64,000 nucleotides of DNA from Pusillimonas sp. TS35 (GCF_009857885.1 NZ_WWER01000005.1:124001-188000), one strand, 5' to 3'. Shown: positions 53,045 to 62,718, numbered from the stretch's first letter. Numbers and translations: made by a program. The notes: generated by a model not told the origin, from the letters alone.

Positions 53045-53098
53045 GGGTATATCTCCTGTTTTTGTGATGCCCGGCCGGCCGGTATGGCCGCGCCAGGT

Positions 53099-53812
53099 TT
53101 ATACGCCCAGCAACGTATTGAGGGTATCCTGTTTGGATTCGAGTTCGGCGGCGGCGATTTCTTCGACCACCTGACCATGTTCGATGACGTAGAATCTGTC
53201 CGCCAGCGGCGCCGCGAAGCGGAAGTTCTGTTCGACCATCACGATGGTGTAGCCTTTTTCCTTCAGGGCGGAGATCATCCGCGCCAGTGCCTGCACGATC
53301 ACGGGTGCGAGGCCTTCGGAAATTTCGTCGAGCAGCAGCAGGTTTGCGCCGGTACGCAGTATGCGCGCGACGGCCAGCATTTGCTGCTCTCCACCCGAGA
53401 GCCGGGTGCCTGGTGAATGCCTGCGCTCATGCAGATTGGGGAACATGGCGTAGATTTCGGCGAGCGACATGCCTCCGCCCAGCGTGTCGCCGACCACGGG
53501 TGGCAACAGCAGGTTTTCTTCGCATGTGAGGCCGGCAAAAATACCGCGTTCTTCAGGGCAGTAGCCGATCCCCAGGTGCGCGATGCGGTATGTAGGCAGG
53601 TCAATGGATTCGGTGCCCTGTATGCGTACCGAGCCGCTGCGCTCGCTGGTCAAACCCAGGATGGCACGCAGCGTGGTGGTGCGGCCCGATCCGTTGCGCC
53701 CCAGTAGGGTTACCACTTCGCCCTTGTCGACGTGCAGCGTGATGCCGTGCAGTACATGCGATTCGCCGTACCAGGCGTTAAGGTCTTTGATGTCGAGTGC
53801 GCGTGTCGTCAT
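53099..53812 (-). CDS. Liv-type ABC transporter ATP-binding protein, LivF family (system 2)
   Basis: ATPase of importer 2, 237 residues: Walker A LLGRNGSGRTTTLRAILG, signature LSGGEQQMLAVARIL, Walker B LLLLDEISEGLAPVIV. Two departures from consensus are visible: the Walker A Lys is Arg (GSGRTT, not GxGKST), and Walker B has DEISEG. LivF subunits with GSGRTTT are known in this family, so it may still be active. The ATG shares one base with the livG-like stop. Confidence 0.93.
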   Translation of the reverse strand: MTTRALDIKDLNAWYGESHVLHGITLHVDKGEVVTLLGRNGSGRTTTLRAILGLTSERSGSVRIQGTESIDLPTYRIAHLGIGYCPEERGIFAGLTCEENLLLPPVVGDTLGGGMSLAEIYAMFPNLHERRHSPGTRLSGGEQQMLAVARILRTGANLLLLDEISEGLAPVIVQALARMISALKEKGYTIVMVEQNFRFAAPLADRFYVIEHGQVVEEIAAAELESKQDTLNTLLGV

Positions 53813-54582
53813 CAGTGTGCTCCCTCGAGTTCGCCGGCACTGGTGCCCATATAGGCCTCCATGACCTGAGCATTGCGTGAAACTTCCTGATACGGGCCTT
53901 CCGCGAGCACTGAGCCTCGCGCAAGCACGGTGATGCGGTCGGCGATGCGCGCTACCACGTTCATGTTGTGTTCGACCATCAGAATGGTGCGGCCCGCGCT
54001 GACCTTCTTGATCAACTGAGTGACGCGGTCGACGTCTTCGTGGCCCATGCCCTGCGTGGGCTCGTCCAGCAGCATAAGCGCGGGCTCCATCGCCAGCGTG
54101 GTGGCTATCTCGAGGGCGCGCTTGCGGCCATAGGGCAGGTTGACGGTGATTTCATTGCTGAACTTGCCCAGGTCGACCTCTTCGAGGAGTTCTTGTGCGC
54201 GGCCATTCAGTGTGCGCAGCAGCTTGTCGCTGCGCCAGAAATGAAAGGATGTCCCCGTGGCGCGCTGCAGGCCCACACGCACGTTCTCGAGCACGGTGAG
54301 CTGGGGAAACACTGCGGAAATCTGGAACGAGCGGACAATGCCTTGACGGGCGATCTGCGCCGGCGCCTGGTGGGTGATCTCCTTTCCGTCGAAATAAATA
54401 TGGCCGGCGGTGGGGACGAGGAATTTGGTGAGCAGGTTGAAGCAGGTGGTCTTGCCGGCGCCATTGGGGCCGATCAGCGCGTGGATGTGGCCACGCTTAA
54501 CCTGCAGATTGACATCGTCCACCGCAACGAAACCGCGAAATTCCTTCGTGAGATGTTTTGTCTCCAGGATGTAGTCGTCCAT
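53812..54582 (-). CDS. Liv-type ABC transporter ATP-binding protein, LivG family (system 2)
   Basis: First gene of the second importer operon, 256 residues. Walker A is LIGPNGAGKTTCFNLLTK, the signature region LPYGRKRALEIATTLA, Walker B LMLLDEPTQGMGHEDV and the switch segment ILMVEHNMNVVARI. It has canonical catalytic residues, so it should supply at least one working ATP site beside the LivF with Arg in Walker A. The operon order is livG, livF, binding protein, livH, livM. Confidence 0.94.
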   Translation of the reverse strand: MDDYILETKHLTKEFRGFVAVDDVNLQVKRGHIHALIGPNGAGKTTCFNLLTKFLVPTAGHIYFDGKEITHQAPAQIARQGIVRSFQISAVFPQLTVLENVRVGLQRATGTSFHFWRSDKLLRTLNGRAQELLEEVDLGKFSNEITVNLPYGRKRALEIATTLAMEPALMLLDEPTQGMGHEDVDRVTQLIKKVSAGRTILMVEHNMNVVARIADRITVLARGSVLAEGPYQEVSRNAQVMEAYMGTSAGELEGAH

Positions 54583-54713
54583 ACGGCGTTTCTTTTCTTT
54601 TGAGAGTTCAGGCTTTGAATGTCACCCAGTATGCTAGCTTGGTCCCTCTCGCGCCATGCGGGTTTTTCATAGGTGCTGCACAGCATCATCGGCATGAATA
54701 CGTCATGCGGCAG

Positions 54714-55346
54714 TCATGTGGTCTTTTCCTTGAACTCGCACAGGTCTGCGATGCCGCACAGAGGGCATTTGGGTTTGCGTGCCACGCAGATATACCGCCC
54801 ATGCAGGATCAACCAGTGATGTGCGTCGTGGATGAACTCCTTGGGCGTGGTTTTTTCGAGTTTGCGTTCGACCTCAGTGACAGTCTTGCCCCGCGCCAAG
54901 CCGGTTCGATTGGCCACGCGGAAGATATGCGTATCGACCGCAATCGTGGGATGGCCGAAAGCGGTGTTAAGCACGACGTTGGCTGTCTTGCGACCCACGC
55001 CAGGCAGGGCTTCAAGCGCGGCACGGTCATTGGGAACCTGCCCGTCGTGCAAGTCGATCAGCATCCGGCACGTCTTGATGACATTGGCGGCCTTAGTTTT
55101 GTATAGGCCAATGGTCTTGATGTATTGAGCCAGCCCCTCCTCGCCCAGCGCCAGCAGGCCCCTGGGCGTGCCATGCTGGGGGAAAAACGTGCGCGTGGCA
55201 AGGTTGACCGACCTGTCCGTAGCCTGGGCCGACAAAATCACGGCGATCAGCAACTGAAAAGTGCTGTCATATTCGAGTTCGGTCGTGGGGTGTGGATTGG
55301 CGGCACGCAGCCGCGTATAGATCTCGATGCGCTTGGCGTTATTCAT
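54714..55346 (-). CDS. nth: Endonuclease III
   Basis: DNA glycosylase/AP lyase for oxidised pyrimidines. The 210 residues have the helix-hairpin-helix [17 protein letters not shown] with catalytic K120, D138 in VDTHIFRV (the same numbering as the E. coli enzyme) and the C-terminal 4Fe-4S loop with ligands C-x6-C-x2-C-x5-C (starting [12 protein letters not shown]). ATG 55346 gives the standard length. It overlaps the rsxB-like gene by eight bases, a pairing that recurs in betaproteobacteria. Confidence 0.96.
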   Translation of the reverse strand: MNNAKRIEIYTRLRAANPHPTTELEYDSTFQLLIAVILSAQATDRSVNLATRTFFPQHGTPRGLLALGEEGLAQYIKTIGLYKTKAANVIKTCRMLIDLHDGQVPNDRAALEALPGVGRKTANVVLNTAFGHPTIAVDTHIFRVANRTGLARGKTVTEVERKLEKTTPKEFIHDAHHWLILHGRYICVARKPKCPLCGIADLCEFKEKTT

Positions 55347-55971
55347 GATTCTGGCGCCGCTGGCGGGCACGCTCCAGGGCGCGCGCGATCGCTGCGTGGC
55401 GGGCGTCGGGGTTGTCGGCGGCGGCCAACGCCACGGGTGCTTTGTTGGCCAGGGTGCGGGCAGCCAGCGACGCATCTTCGTGATGCAGAGTATCGAGCCG
55501 CTGGCGGCGGTGCTGATGGCGCGCGCGGGCCGCGTCGGCGCGCTCGGGCGTCCAGGCATGCGGATCGGGGGCCATGCTGATGCAATCCACCGGGCACGGC
55601 GCCACGCATAATTCGCAGCCGGTGCAAAGGTCCGGTATCACAGTGTGCATGAGCTTGTTCGCCCCGACAATGGCATCGACGGGACAGGCTTGTATGCATA
55701 GCGTGCAGCCGATGCAATGCGCTTCATCGATCACCGCGAGTCGCGGTGGAGCGTGTTCGCCGCAGCTTGTATCCAGCGAAAGTTCGGGTACGCCCAGCAG
55801 TGTTGCCAGCGCGCGGATACCGTCAGCGCCGCCCGGCGGGCAGCGATTGATGGCCGCGCGGCCTTCAGCGATGGCTTGCGCATAGGGGCGGCAGCCATCG
55901 AAACCGCATTTCGTGCATTGGGTCTGGGGCAGTACCGCATCGATGCGGTCTATCGTGGATGACAGGGACAT
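55339..55971 (-). CDS. RnfB/RsxB-like 4Fe-4S ferredoxin protein
   Basis: Electron-transfer protein of 210 residues with three cluster sites: an N-terminal 4Fe-4S domain (C19, C22, C27, C44; [19 protein letters not shown]) and two bacterial ferredoxin motifs ([15 protein letters not shown] and [15 protein letters not shown]). It resembles RsxB/RnfB but lacks the N-terminal membrane helix of E. coli RsxB, and none of the other rnf genes is adjacent. The C-terminal 70 residues are Ala/Arg-rich and of low complexity. It is translated into nth with an eight-base overlap; it may serve the nth iron-sulfur enzyme or an unrelated reductase. Confidence 0.85.
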   Translation of the reverse strand: MSLSSTIDRIDAVLPQTQCTKCGFDGCRPYAQAIAEGRAAINRCPPGGADGIRALATLLGVPELSLDTSCGEHAPPRLAVIDEAHCIGCTLCIQACPVDAIVGANKLMHTVIPDLCTGCELCVAPCPVDCISMAPDPHAWTPERADAARARHQHRRQRLDTLHHEDASLAARTLANKAPVALAAADNPDARHAAIARALERARQRRQNHE

Positions 55972-56109
55972 GGCAAACCGTTCAGGCCGCGCCGGCGGCT
56001 GCGCGTGTGGCAAGCACAGTGCAACCGCGTGGAGCGCGGGGCGCCCATGACTGCGCGCAGGGGCAGGCCGCCGCACCAGCGCACGGCGCCCGTGGAGCCA
56101 GGCGGCGCC

Positions 56110-57333
56110 TTAGGCTGCCTGGCGGATGAATGCCGCTATTTTAGGGCAAATCATTTCGCGCCAGCGACGACCCGAGAAAATGCCATAGTGGCCACAGCCT
56201 GGCGCGGTGTACTGCTCCCGGCGGGTGGCGGGAATATTGCGGCACAATTCATGCGCGGCATGCGTCTGGCCCAGCCCGGAAATGTCGTCCAGCTCGCCTT
56301 CGATGGTCAGCAGGGCCACCTTGCGAATGGCCGCCGGCTCCACCTTTTGTCCGTCCACCACACGTGTGCCGCGTGGCAGTTCGTATTCCTGGAATACGCT
56401 GCGGATGGTGTCGAGATAAAACTCGGCACTCATGTCCAGCACGGCGTTGTACTCGTCATAGAAGCGTCGGTGCCCCTCGGCGTCGTCATCGTCGCCCTTG
56501 AGCAGGTCAATGTAAAAATCGTAATGCGAGCGCAGATGGCGATCGGGGTTCATGGCCACGAAACCAGCATGCTGGAGAAAGCCCGGGTAGACCTCCCGGC
56601 CGGCGCCTGGGTAGCGCGGCGGTACCCGGTGGATCAAGTTGTCTTCGAACCAGGCATAAGGTTTGGTAGTAGCCAGGCGGTTGACCTGTGTGGGCGACTT
56701 GCGTGCGTCGATCGGGCCGCCCATCATCACCATGCTGCGCGGCAGAGCGTTGTCACCGTCGGCCGCCATCAGTGCAATAGCGGTCAGTACCGGCACCGTG
56801 GGTTGGCAGACGGAGATGACATGAAGGTCGGGCCCCAGATGCTGGATGAATTCCCGGATATAGCGGACGTAGTCGTCGAGGCCGAAGCCGCCCCGGGACA
56901 GCGGCACCATGCGCGCATCGATCCAGTCTGTGACATAGACGTCGTGGGCGGGCAACAGCGCCTGTACCGTGTCGCGCAGCAGGGTGGCATGATGGCCCGA
57001 CATCGGCGCCACCAGCAGGACGCGCGGATCGGCGCCGGTTTTTACCCCCGCGCGTTCGAAATGCACAAGATTACAGAACGGTTTGCTCATCGAAACGTGG
57101 ACGGAAACTTCCACATGATGGCTGCCGATCCGGGTGCTGGCCAGCCCCCATTCGGGTTTTTCGTAATCTTTGCCCAGCCGATGCACGAGTTCATACGTAG
57201 CGGCAAGTTGCCTGGAAAAGGGCGTATAGGTGAAGGGGCTGCGTGGATTCGAAAACAGTTGGGAACCGGTTTCAGTAAACGCAGCCAGCGGGCTCAGAAA
57301 TGCGCGCTGGAGCTCATGGAGGTCGTACAGCAT
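56110..57333 (-). CDS. phaZ: Intracellular polyhydroxyalkanoate depolymerase
   Basis: Releases hydroxybutyrate units from cytoplasmic PHB granules during carbon shortage. The 407-residue sequence belongs to the PhaZ1 family described in Ralstonia: the nucleophile is Cys (C176 in HVISVCQPTVPVL), not Ser, and the rest of the active site is seen in LLTIEGELDDISGLGQ (Asp) and APGCGHYGIFSGRRW (His). No signal peptide is present, as expected for an intracellular enzyme. phaC is not in the window. It implies that the organism stores PHA. Confidence 0.93.
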   Translation of the reverse strand: MLYDLHELQRAFLSPLAAFTETGSQLFSNPRSPFTYTPFSRQLAATYELVHRLGKDYEKPEWGLASTRIGSHHVEVSVHVSMSKPFCNLVHFERAGVKTGADPRVLLVAPMSGHHATLLRDTVQALLPAHDVYVTDWIDARMVPLSRGGFGLDDYVRYIREFIQHLGPDLHVISVCQPTVPVLTAIALMAADGDNALPRSMVMMGGPIDARKSPTQVNRLATTKPYAWFEDNLIHRVPPRYPGAGREVYPGFLQHAGFVAMNPDRHLRSHYDFYIDLLKGDDDDAEGHRRFYDEYNAVLDMSAEFYLDTIRSVFQEYELPRGTRVVDGQKVEPAAIRKVALLTIEGELDDISGLGQTHAAHELCRNIPATRREQYTAPGCGHYGIFSGRRWREMICPKIAAFIRQAA

Positions 57334-57457
57334 AGAGAGAAAGCCCTATTTCTTTGTGTTGTATTATTTTATAGACCTTTCAAGGATCCAAAACAACGGG
57401 CTATTTGCTGATTTGACCCCTTCCTAGGGATTAGAGATTCATAATTACTGTAAAGTT

Positions 57458-57491
57458 TGGCGCGAAAGCAACACTTATGAGTTTCGCGCCA
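57458..57491. terminator. Hairpin downstream of fdxA
   Basis: TGGCGCGAAA and its perfect complement flank a 14-base loop, 17 bases past the fdxA stop. The T-run is poor. Confidence 0.4.
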
Positions 57492-57508
57492 CGCGTGAGT
57501 TCATGCAA

Positions 57509-57832
57509 TCAGCGTTTGAGGTGCTGGAGCTTGTCAGGCACGCCGTTCCAGTCGTCCGCGCCTTCGAGCGGCTTCTTGGAGCGATTGATGGGGCCAAACT
57601 CGGGTGACAGCTCAGCGTTGAGGGCAATGAACTGAAGCTGATCCTGCGGTACATCTTCTTCGGCGAAGATGGCATTGGCGGGGCATTCGGGTACGCAGAC
57701 GGCGCAGTCGATGCATTCGTCGGGGTCGATGACCAGGAAGTTCTCGCCTTCGCGGAAGCAGTCCACCGGGCATACGTCGACACAGTCAGTGAACTTGCAC
57801 TTGATACAGTTTTCGGTGACTACGTGAGTCAT
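57509..57832 (-). CDS. fdxA: 7Fe ferredoxin FdxA
   Basis: Soluble electron carrier of 107 residues with one 3Fe-4S and one 4Fe-4S cluster. The Cys ligands are C9, C17, C21 and C25 at the N-terminus ([19 protein letters not shown]) and C40, C43, C46 and C50 ([12 protein letters not shown]). The C-terminal extension (about 60-107) with [20 protein letters not shown] is the Azotobacter FdI-type tail. It reads away from pncB; the 195-bp gap between them carries a -10-like box. Confidence 0.96.
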   Translation of the reverse strand: MTHVVTENCIKCKFTDCVDVCPVDCFREGENFLVIDPDECIDCAVCVPECPANAIFAEEDVPQDQLQFIALNAELSPEFGPINRSKKPLEGADDWNGVPDKLQHLKR

Positions 57833-57937
57833 ATTTCAGGGCTCCAACTACAGACAATCCCGATTTTACCCAATATGCGTCCCGCTGCCCCCCATACCTA
57901 TGGGGCGTACATGGAAAATGGAATACACTGCGCCGCT

Positions 57938-57943
57938 TATACT
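57938..57943 (+). promoter_or_regulatory. Candidate -10 box of pncB
   Basis: TATACT, 85 bases before the pncB ATG in the divergent fdxA-pncB region. No convincing -35. A small hairpin (CCCCAT / ATGGGG near 57886-57905) lies upstream. Confidence 0.35.
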
Positions 57944-58027
57944 AAGATTCATCAGTAAGGCAAGTTGCGGGCGCCGGCCCGGGCGGCCCCCGACACAACC
58001 TGTTCATCCAGCCGCTGGCACTGCACA

Positions 58028-59203
58028 ATGGTCATCACTTCATTACTCGATACTGATCTGTACAAGTTCACCATGATGCAGGTTGTGTTGCATCATTTTC
58101 CGGCTGCGCATGTCGAATATCGCTATAAGTGCCGCAATCGGGGGGTGGATGTTGCGCGATATCTGGACGAGATCCGCGACGAAATCAGCCACCTGTGCAA
58201 GCTGCAGTTCACCGAGCAAGAGCTGGATTATTTGCGGGGGCTGCGCTTTATCAAGAGCGATTTCGTCGACTTTCTCGGCTTGTTCCACCTGCCCGAGAAA
58301 TGCATACGGGTCAGCGCGAGCGAGATTCCGGGCGAAATCGAGATCACCGTCAAAGGCCCCTGGCTGCACACTATCCTCTTCGAAATTCCGGTGCTGGCCA
58401 TCGTGAATGAGGTGTATTTTCGCAACGTCTGCCGCAAACCTGCCTGGGAGGAAGGGCGCGAGCGGCTGCGCCGCAAGATGCGGCTCGTGACGGACGATCC
58501 TGAATTGGCTGACTTCCGCGTGGCTGAGTACGGCACGCGCCGGCGTTTTTCCAAGCAGTGGCACGAAGAAGTCGTGCTGACCATGAAAGCGAACATGGGC
58601 AGCAATTTCGCGGGCACCAGCAATGTGCTGTTTGCGATGCGGCATGGCGTGACACCCCTGGGCACCATGGGGCACGAATATCTGCAGGCCTGCCAGGCGC
58701 TGGGTCCGCGTCTGCGCGATTCGCAGGTGTATGCACTGGAGGTATGGGCCAAGGAGTATCGTGGCGACCTGGGTATCGCATTGTCCGACGTCTACGGCAT
58801 GGACGCCTTCCTGCGCGACTTCGATATGTATTTCTGCAAGCTGTTCGACGGCGCGCGGCACGATTCGGGCGATCCCTTCGTTTGGGGCGAACGGCTGCTG
58901 GCGCATTATGCCGCCAACCGCACCGACCCACGCACCAAGACGCTGGTATTCTCCGACTCGCTCACGATTCCCCGCGCCATCGACCTGGCCAAGCGCTTTG
59001 CAGGGCGTTGTCGGGTGTCGTTCGGGATCGGCACCAATCTCACCAACGATCTGGGCCATGAGCCGTTGCAGATCGTCATGAAAATGGTCCGTTGCAACGG
59101 GCAGCCGGTTGCCAAGGTGTCCGATTCGCCGGAGAAAACCATGTGCGACGATCCTGCATACTTGGCCTACCTGCGCCAGGTGTTCCAGCTCCCCCCGGCT
59201 TGA
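58028..59203 (+). CDS. pncB: Nicotinate phosphoribosyltransferase
   Basis: Makes nicotinate mononucleotide from nicotinate and PRPP, the entry step of NAD salvage. The 391 residues begin [21 protein letters not shown], and contain [20 protein letters not shown], with the His that is phosphorylated in the family, and [20 protein letters not shown] 58028 is chosen because upstream in-frame sequence is not conserved and gives an abnormal length. RidA follows after 135 bases. Confidence 0.96.
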   Translation: MVITSLLDTDLYKFTMMQVVLHHFPAAHVEYRYKCRNRGVDVARYLDEIRDEISHLCKLQFTEQELDYLRGLRFIKSDFVDFLGLFHLPEKCIRVSASEIPGEIEITVKGPWLHTILFEIPVLAIVNEVYFRNVCRKPAWEEGRERLRRKMRLVTDDPELADFRVAEYGTRRRFSKQWHEEVVLTMKANMGSNFAGTSNVLFAMRHGVTPLGTMGHEYLQACQALGPRLRDSQVYALEVWAKEYRGDLGIALSDVYGMDAFLRDFDMYFCKLFDGARHDSGDPFVWGERLLAHYAANRTDPRTKTLVFSDSLTIPRAIDLAKRFAGRCRVSFGIGTNLTNDLGHEPLQIVMKMVRCNGQPVAKVSDSPEKTMCDDPAYLAYLRQVFQLPPA

Positions 59204-59338
59204 TTCTTGCTGAACCATGTATCGCCCGCTGTCCAGCCGCCCCGCGTGCGGCAGTGGGGCGGTGCGGTGCCAGCCATAACGAGGCGATGCACATGGCGGC
59301 CTCGCACAGACAGATTTTTCCAAAACGGAGTAAAAACA

Positions 59339-59692
59339 ATGAAAGAAATAGAACGCGTAAACGTCGAAAAGCGTTTGTCGGACATGGCCATCTTCAATGG
59401 TGTTGCCTATCTCGCGGGGCAGGTGCCAAATGACAGTTCGCTCGATATCCAGGGCCAGACGGGGCAAGTGCTGCAGACGATAGACCGCTTGCTCGAGACC
59501 GCCGGTACAGACAAGTCGCGCATTCTGATGGCCCAGATATTCCTGGCCAACATGAAAGAGTTCGACGGTATGAACAAGGCCTGGGACGCATGGGTGGCAG
59601 CCGGCAACGCGCCGCCCCGGGCAACGGTCGAAGCGCGCCTGGCCAACCCCAGCTATAAAGTAGAAATCGTCGTGACGGCGGCGCTCCCCTGA
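59339..59692 (+). CDS. RidA family protein
   Basis: Small trimeric enzyme, 117 residues, of the YjgF/RidA family; typical members hydrolyse reactive enamine/imine intermediates. The conserved block PPRATVEARLANPSYKVEIV contains the catalytic Arg (in PRATV) and the closing Glu. GVAYLAGQVPND and ILMAQIFLANMKEFDGMNKAWD are further family features. Start ATG 59339 has GGAG nine bases upstream. It probably belongs to the RutC-like or YoaB-like side of the family, so the substrate is uncertain. Confidence 0.9.
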   Translation: MKEIERVNVEKRLSDMAIFNGVAYLAGQVPNDSSLDIQGQTGQVLQTIDRLLETAGTDKSRILMAQIFLANMKEFDGMNKAWDAWVAAGNAPPRATVEARLANPSYKVEIVVTAALP

Positions 59693-59758
59693 CGCCTTGC
59701 CTCGGCGGGTGGGGGGCACGTCAAGGGCCTGGCGTCCCGCCCTGCAAAACACTGCGTG

Positions 59759-59782
59759 CGTGCCCGCTTTGGCGCGGGCACG
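59759..59782. terminator. Hairpin between convergent ridA-like and flavodoxin-like genes
   Basis: Nine-bp GC stem (CGTGCCCGC and complement) with a six-base loop, four bases before the stop of the opposing gene. Weak T-runs on both sides. Confidence 0.4.
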
Positions 59783-59785
59783 GCT

Positions 59786-60301
59786 CTACAGCAGCAGAGC
59801 GGCCAAGGTACCGCCCAATGTGGCAGCCGCTTCCAATTCGTCAGCCTTTAGCGTCTTGGGGGCCAGGATTTTCTCGGCAGTTTGCGCGTCGGTGTTGACG
59901 ATGAGCGTCGGCGCCACGGCATTCAGCCGCCACCCCTTGCAGATGCGCTCAGCCTGGCGCGCGGCGCCCTGGCCGTCCGAGCCGGCACTGATGGCCAGCG
60001 CGTAGGGTCGACCGTTGAGTTGGTCAAGTACGGCGTAATAATTGCGATCGAAAAACTCTTTCATGGCGCCGCTCAGCGTAGCAAGGTTTTCGGGCGCGCA
60101 GAACAAGTAGGCGTCTGCGGTGAGCAGGTCGCCGGCCTCGGCCTGGTCTGCCTGCTTTAGGACGATATTCAGGCGATCTTGCGCCTGCAATTCGGCGGCC
60201 ACGGCAAGGGCGCCGCGCGCCCCGGCGTGGGCCAGCGCACGCGCCGCGCCGGTGCGTGAATGCCACACGATCAGTAGCGTAAGAGGGGCGTCGGTAGTCA
60301 T
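59786..60301 (-). CDS. Flavodoxin-like protein / NAD(P)H-dependent FMN reductase family
   Basis: Small flavoprotein of 171 residues. The phosphate-binding loop is seen at LLIVWHSRTGAARALA and the second flavin loop at YLFCAPENLATLSGAMKEFF, the pattern of WrbA/NAD(P)H:quinone-type flavodoxins. I chose ATG 60301 (MTTDAPLT). The biological partner is unknown; it is 59 bases from the divergent relA start, so the two share a promoter region. Confidence 0.78.
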   Translation of the reverse strand: MTTDAPLTLLIVWHSRTGAARALAHAGARGALAVAAELQAQDRLNIVLKQADQAEAGDLLTADAYLFCAPENLATLSGAMKEFFDRNYYAVLDQLNGRPYALAISAGSDGQGAARQAERICKGWRLNAVAPTLIVNTDAQTAEKILAPKTLKADELEAAATLGGTLAALLL

Positions 60302-60360
60302 AAGCGCGGATGCCCGGCAGGACACGGTAGTATATCGGTGTATTGCTTCGCAACGTTTCC

Positions 60361-62718
60361 ATGATACACACCTCTGCTTCCCAATCTGCGCCCTTTGGCG
60401 CCTCGTGGCTGGCCGAAGCCGGCGCTGGCCTGGACGATGCCGGGCGCGCGTTGCTTGACAAGGCTGTGCAGTGTGTCGGCGACCGGCTGGCCGGCCAGTC
60501 GGCGAGCACTGGCGAACTGTTGGCCGATCACAGCGCCGCGGTCGCTTGCATTCTGGCGAAAATGGGGGCTGACGCCGAAACCCGCGCCAGCAGCCTGCTG
60601 GCGGTGTTGCCAGAAGATGGGCGGGCAGGGAGCGTGGGCGCGGATGTCCTGCGCAAGGCCTTCGGGCCAGATGTCACGGCCTTGGTCCTGGGCACGCGGG
60701 CGCTGCTGCGGCTGGGGCGCCTGGCCGTGAACGCCAGCGATAGCGCGGCCTCGGGCACTGAGCAGAAGGAAATGCAGCGCAAAATGCTGCTGGCTATGGC
60801 GGCAGACCTGCGCATTGTACTGATGCGGCTTGCTTCACGCCTGCAGTCGCTGCGTTGGTATGCGTCCACGCGCACGCCGTGCCCGCGCGCCTTTGCCCGC
60901 GAAACCATGGAGCTCTATACCCCGCTGGCCAACCGCCTGGGCATTTGGCAGATCAAGTGGGAAATGGAAGATCTGGCGTTCCGGTTTCTTGAGCCAGATA
61001 CCTACAAAAGCATCGCCCGCCAGCTCGAAGAAAAACGCGCGGAACGCGAGGCCTTCATCGCCGGTGCGGTAAAACGCCTGCGCGCGGCGCTGCACGATGC
61101 TCACATCGCGGGGCAGGTGCATGGTCGGCCCAAGCACATCTACAGTATCTATAACAAGATGCGCAACAAGCATCTGGCATTCAACCAGCTTTACGACCTG
61201 CGCGCACTGCGTGTGATCGTCGAAGATGAGCGTGCCTGTTACGGTGCGCTGGCGCTGGTGCATTCACTCTGGACGCCGGTGTCGGACGAATTCGACGACT
61301 ACATTTCGCGTCCCAAGCCCAATGGCTATCGGTCGCTGCACACGGTGGTCACCGACGACCTGGGTCGCTCATTCGAGGTTCAGATCCGTACGCGCGAGAT
61401 GCACGAGTTTGCCGAATACGGGATGGCGGCGCACTGGCGCTACAAGGAGGCCGGCGCGCGGGGTGGGCAGGTGTCGGCGGCGGGGGCCTACGACCAGAAG
61501 ATTGCCTGGATGCGCCAATTGCTGGCCTGGGATACCGCCTTGCCGGGGGACGCCGAAAGTGGCGCCCAGGGCGCACGCGATGCGATGATCGGTGGCGAGG
61601 CGGTTGCAGGCGCCGCCATTGAAGCCGGCAATGCCGCCCCGTTGGGCGCCATGGAGCAGGCCCGTCCGGCCACGCGCGCCGGCGGCAAGAGCGCACAGGC
61701 GGACGAGCCAGCATCCGGCGAGCGTATCTACGTACTCACGCCGCAGGCGCGGGTGATCGAATTGCCGGCAGGCGCCACACCGGTGGATTTTGCCTACCAT
61801 TTGCACACGGACCTGGGCCATCGATGCCGCGGGGCGCGGGTGGATGGCCAGATGGTGCCGCTACAAACGCAGCTCACGACAGGGCAGACGGTCGAGATTG
61901 TTGCCACCAAGTCGGGCGGCCCTTCGCGCGACTGGCTCAATCCGCAACTGGGTTTCCTGGCCAGCCAACGCTCGCGGGCCAAGGTCCGGGCCTGGTTCAA
62001 TGCCGTGGAGCTGCAGCAGCGCATCGCGCAAGGCCAGGCCATGGTCGAAAAAGAACTGCAGCGGCTGGGTAAGACGGCGGTCAACCTTGAGCAGCTCGCT
62101 CAGCAGTTGGCGTTCGCACGCGCTGATGATCTGTATGTGGCCGTGGCGAAAGAAGAGTTCAGCCTGCGCAATATCGATAATCTGCTGGCCGGCCGGGGCA
62201 AGGCCGCCGAGGCGCTCCACGAAGGGGCGGACGAGGCGCGCGTTTACGCCAGCGGCACTGCGAACGTAGCGCGCACAGGCAGAAGCGGCGTGCTGGTAGT
62301 GGGTGTGGATGCCTTGCTGACGCAACTGGCGCGTTGCTGCCGCCCCGCGCCCCCCGACGAAATCGTGGGTTTCGTCACGCGCGGGCGTGGGGTGTCCATC
62401 CACCGCCGAGACTGCGCGTCGTATGCCGTGTTGGCAGCGCGCCATCCCGAACGCCTGATAGACGTTGATTGGGGCGATACAGGGGACGCGCTGTATCCGA
62501 TCGATATTGCCATTCATGCGCCCGAACGAGCCAATCTGCTGCGCGACTTGTCCGATGTGTTCGCCAAGCTGCGCCTGAAGGTGGTGGGGGTCAATACCCA
62601 TAGCCGTCGTTCGCTGGCGCATATGGTATTTACGATCGAGGTGCGCAATGGCGAGCAGATCGCGCGGGCGCTGACGGCGCTCAATGAGCTTTCGGGCGTT
62701 TCTGCGGCGCGTCAGTAA
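60361..62718 (+). CDS. relA: (p)ppGpp synthetase RelA
   Basis: Ribosome-associated enzyme that makes (p)ppGpp during amino acid starvation. The 785 residues contain a degenerate hydrolase domain (about 40-150): the His-Asp pair is lost, with LLAVLPEDG where bifunctional enzymes have an HD. The synthetase domain carries YDLRALRVIVEDE and PNGYRSLHTVV with the acidic EFDD motif at 310-313, the mark of monofunctional RelA; bifunctional enzymes have RFKD. An Ala-rich insert (about 395-453) precedes the TGS domain (RIYVLTPQARVIELPAG), and a C-terminal ACT domain ends the protein. ATG 60361 is favoured over TTG 60343. Confidence 0.93.
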   Translation: MIHTSASQSAPFGASWLAEAGAGLDDAGRALLDKAVQCVGDRLAGQSASTGELLADHSAAVACILAKMGADAETRASSLLAVLPEDGRAGSVGADVLRKAFGPDVTALVLGTRALLRLGRLAVNASDSAASGTEQKEMQRKMLLAMAADLRIVLMRLASRLQSLRWYASTRTPCPRAFARETMELYTPLANRLGIWQIKWEMEDLAFRFLEPDTYKSIARQLEEKRAEREAFIAGAVKRLRAALHDAHIAGQVHGRPKHIYSIYNKMRNKHLAFNQLYDLRALRVIVEDERACYGALALVHSLWTPVSDEFDDYISRPKPNGYRSLHTVVTDDLGRSFEVQIRTREMHEFAEYGMAAHWRYKEAGARGGQVSAAGAYDQKIAWMRQLLAWDTALPGDAESGAQGARDAMIGGEAVAGAAIEAGNAAPLGAMEQARPATRAGGKSAQADEPASGERIYVLTPQARVIELPAGATPVDFAYHLHTDLGHRCRGARVDGQMVPLQTQLTTGQTVEIVATKSGGPSRDWLNPQLGFLASQRSRAKVRAWFNAVELQQRIAQGQAMVEKELQRLGKTAVNLEQLAQQLAFARADDLYVAVAKEEFSLRNIDNLLAGRGKAAEALHEGADEARVYASGTANVARTGRSGVLVVGVDALLTQLARCCRPAPPDEIVGFVTRGRGVSIHRRDCASYAVLAARHPERLIDVDWGDTGDALYPIDIAIHAPERANLLRDLSDVFAKLRLKVVGVNTHSRRSLAHMVFTIEVRNGEQIARALTALNELSGVSAARQ

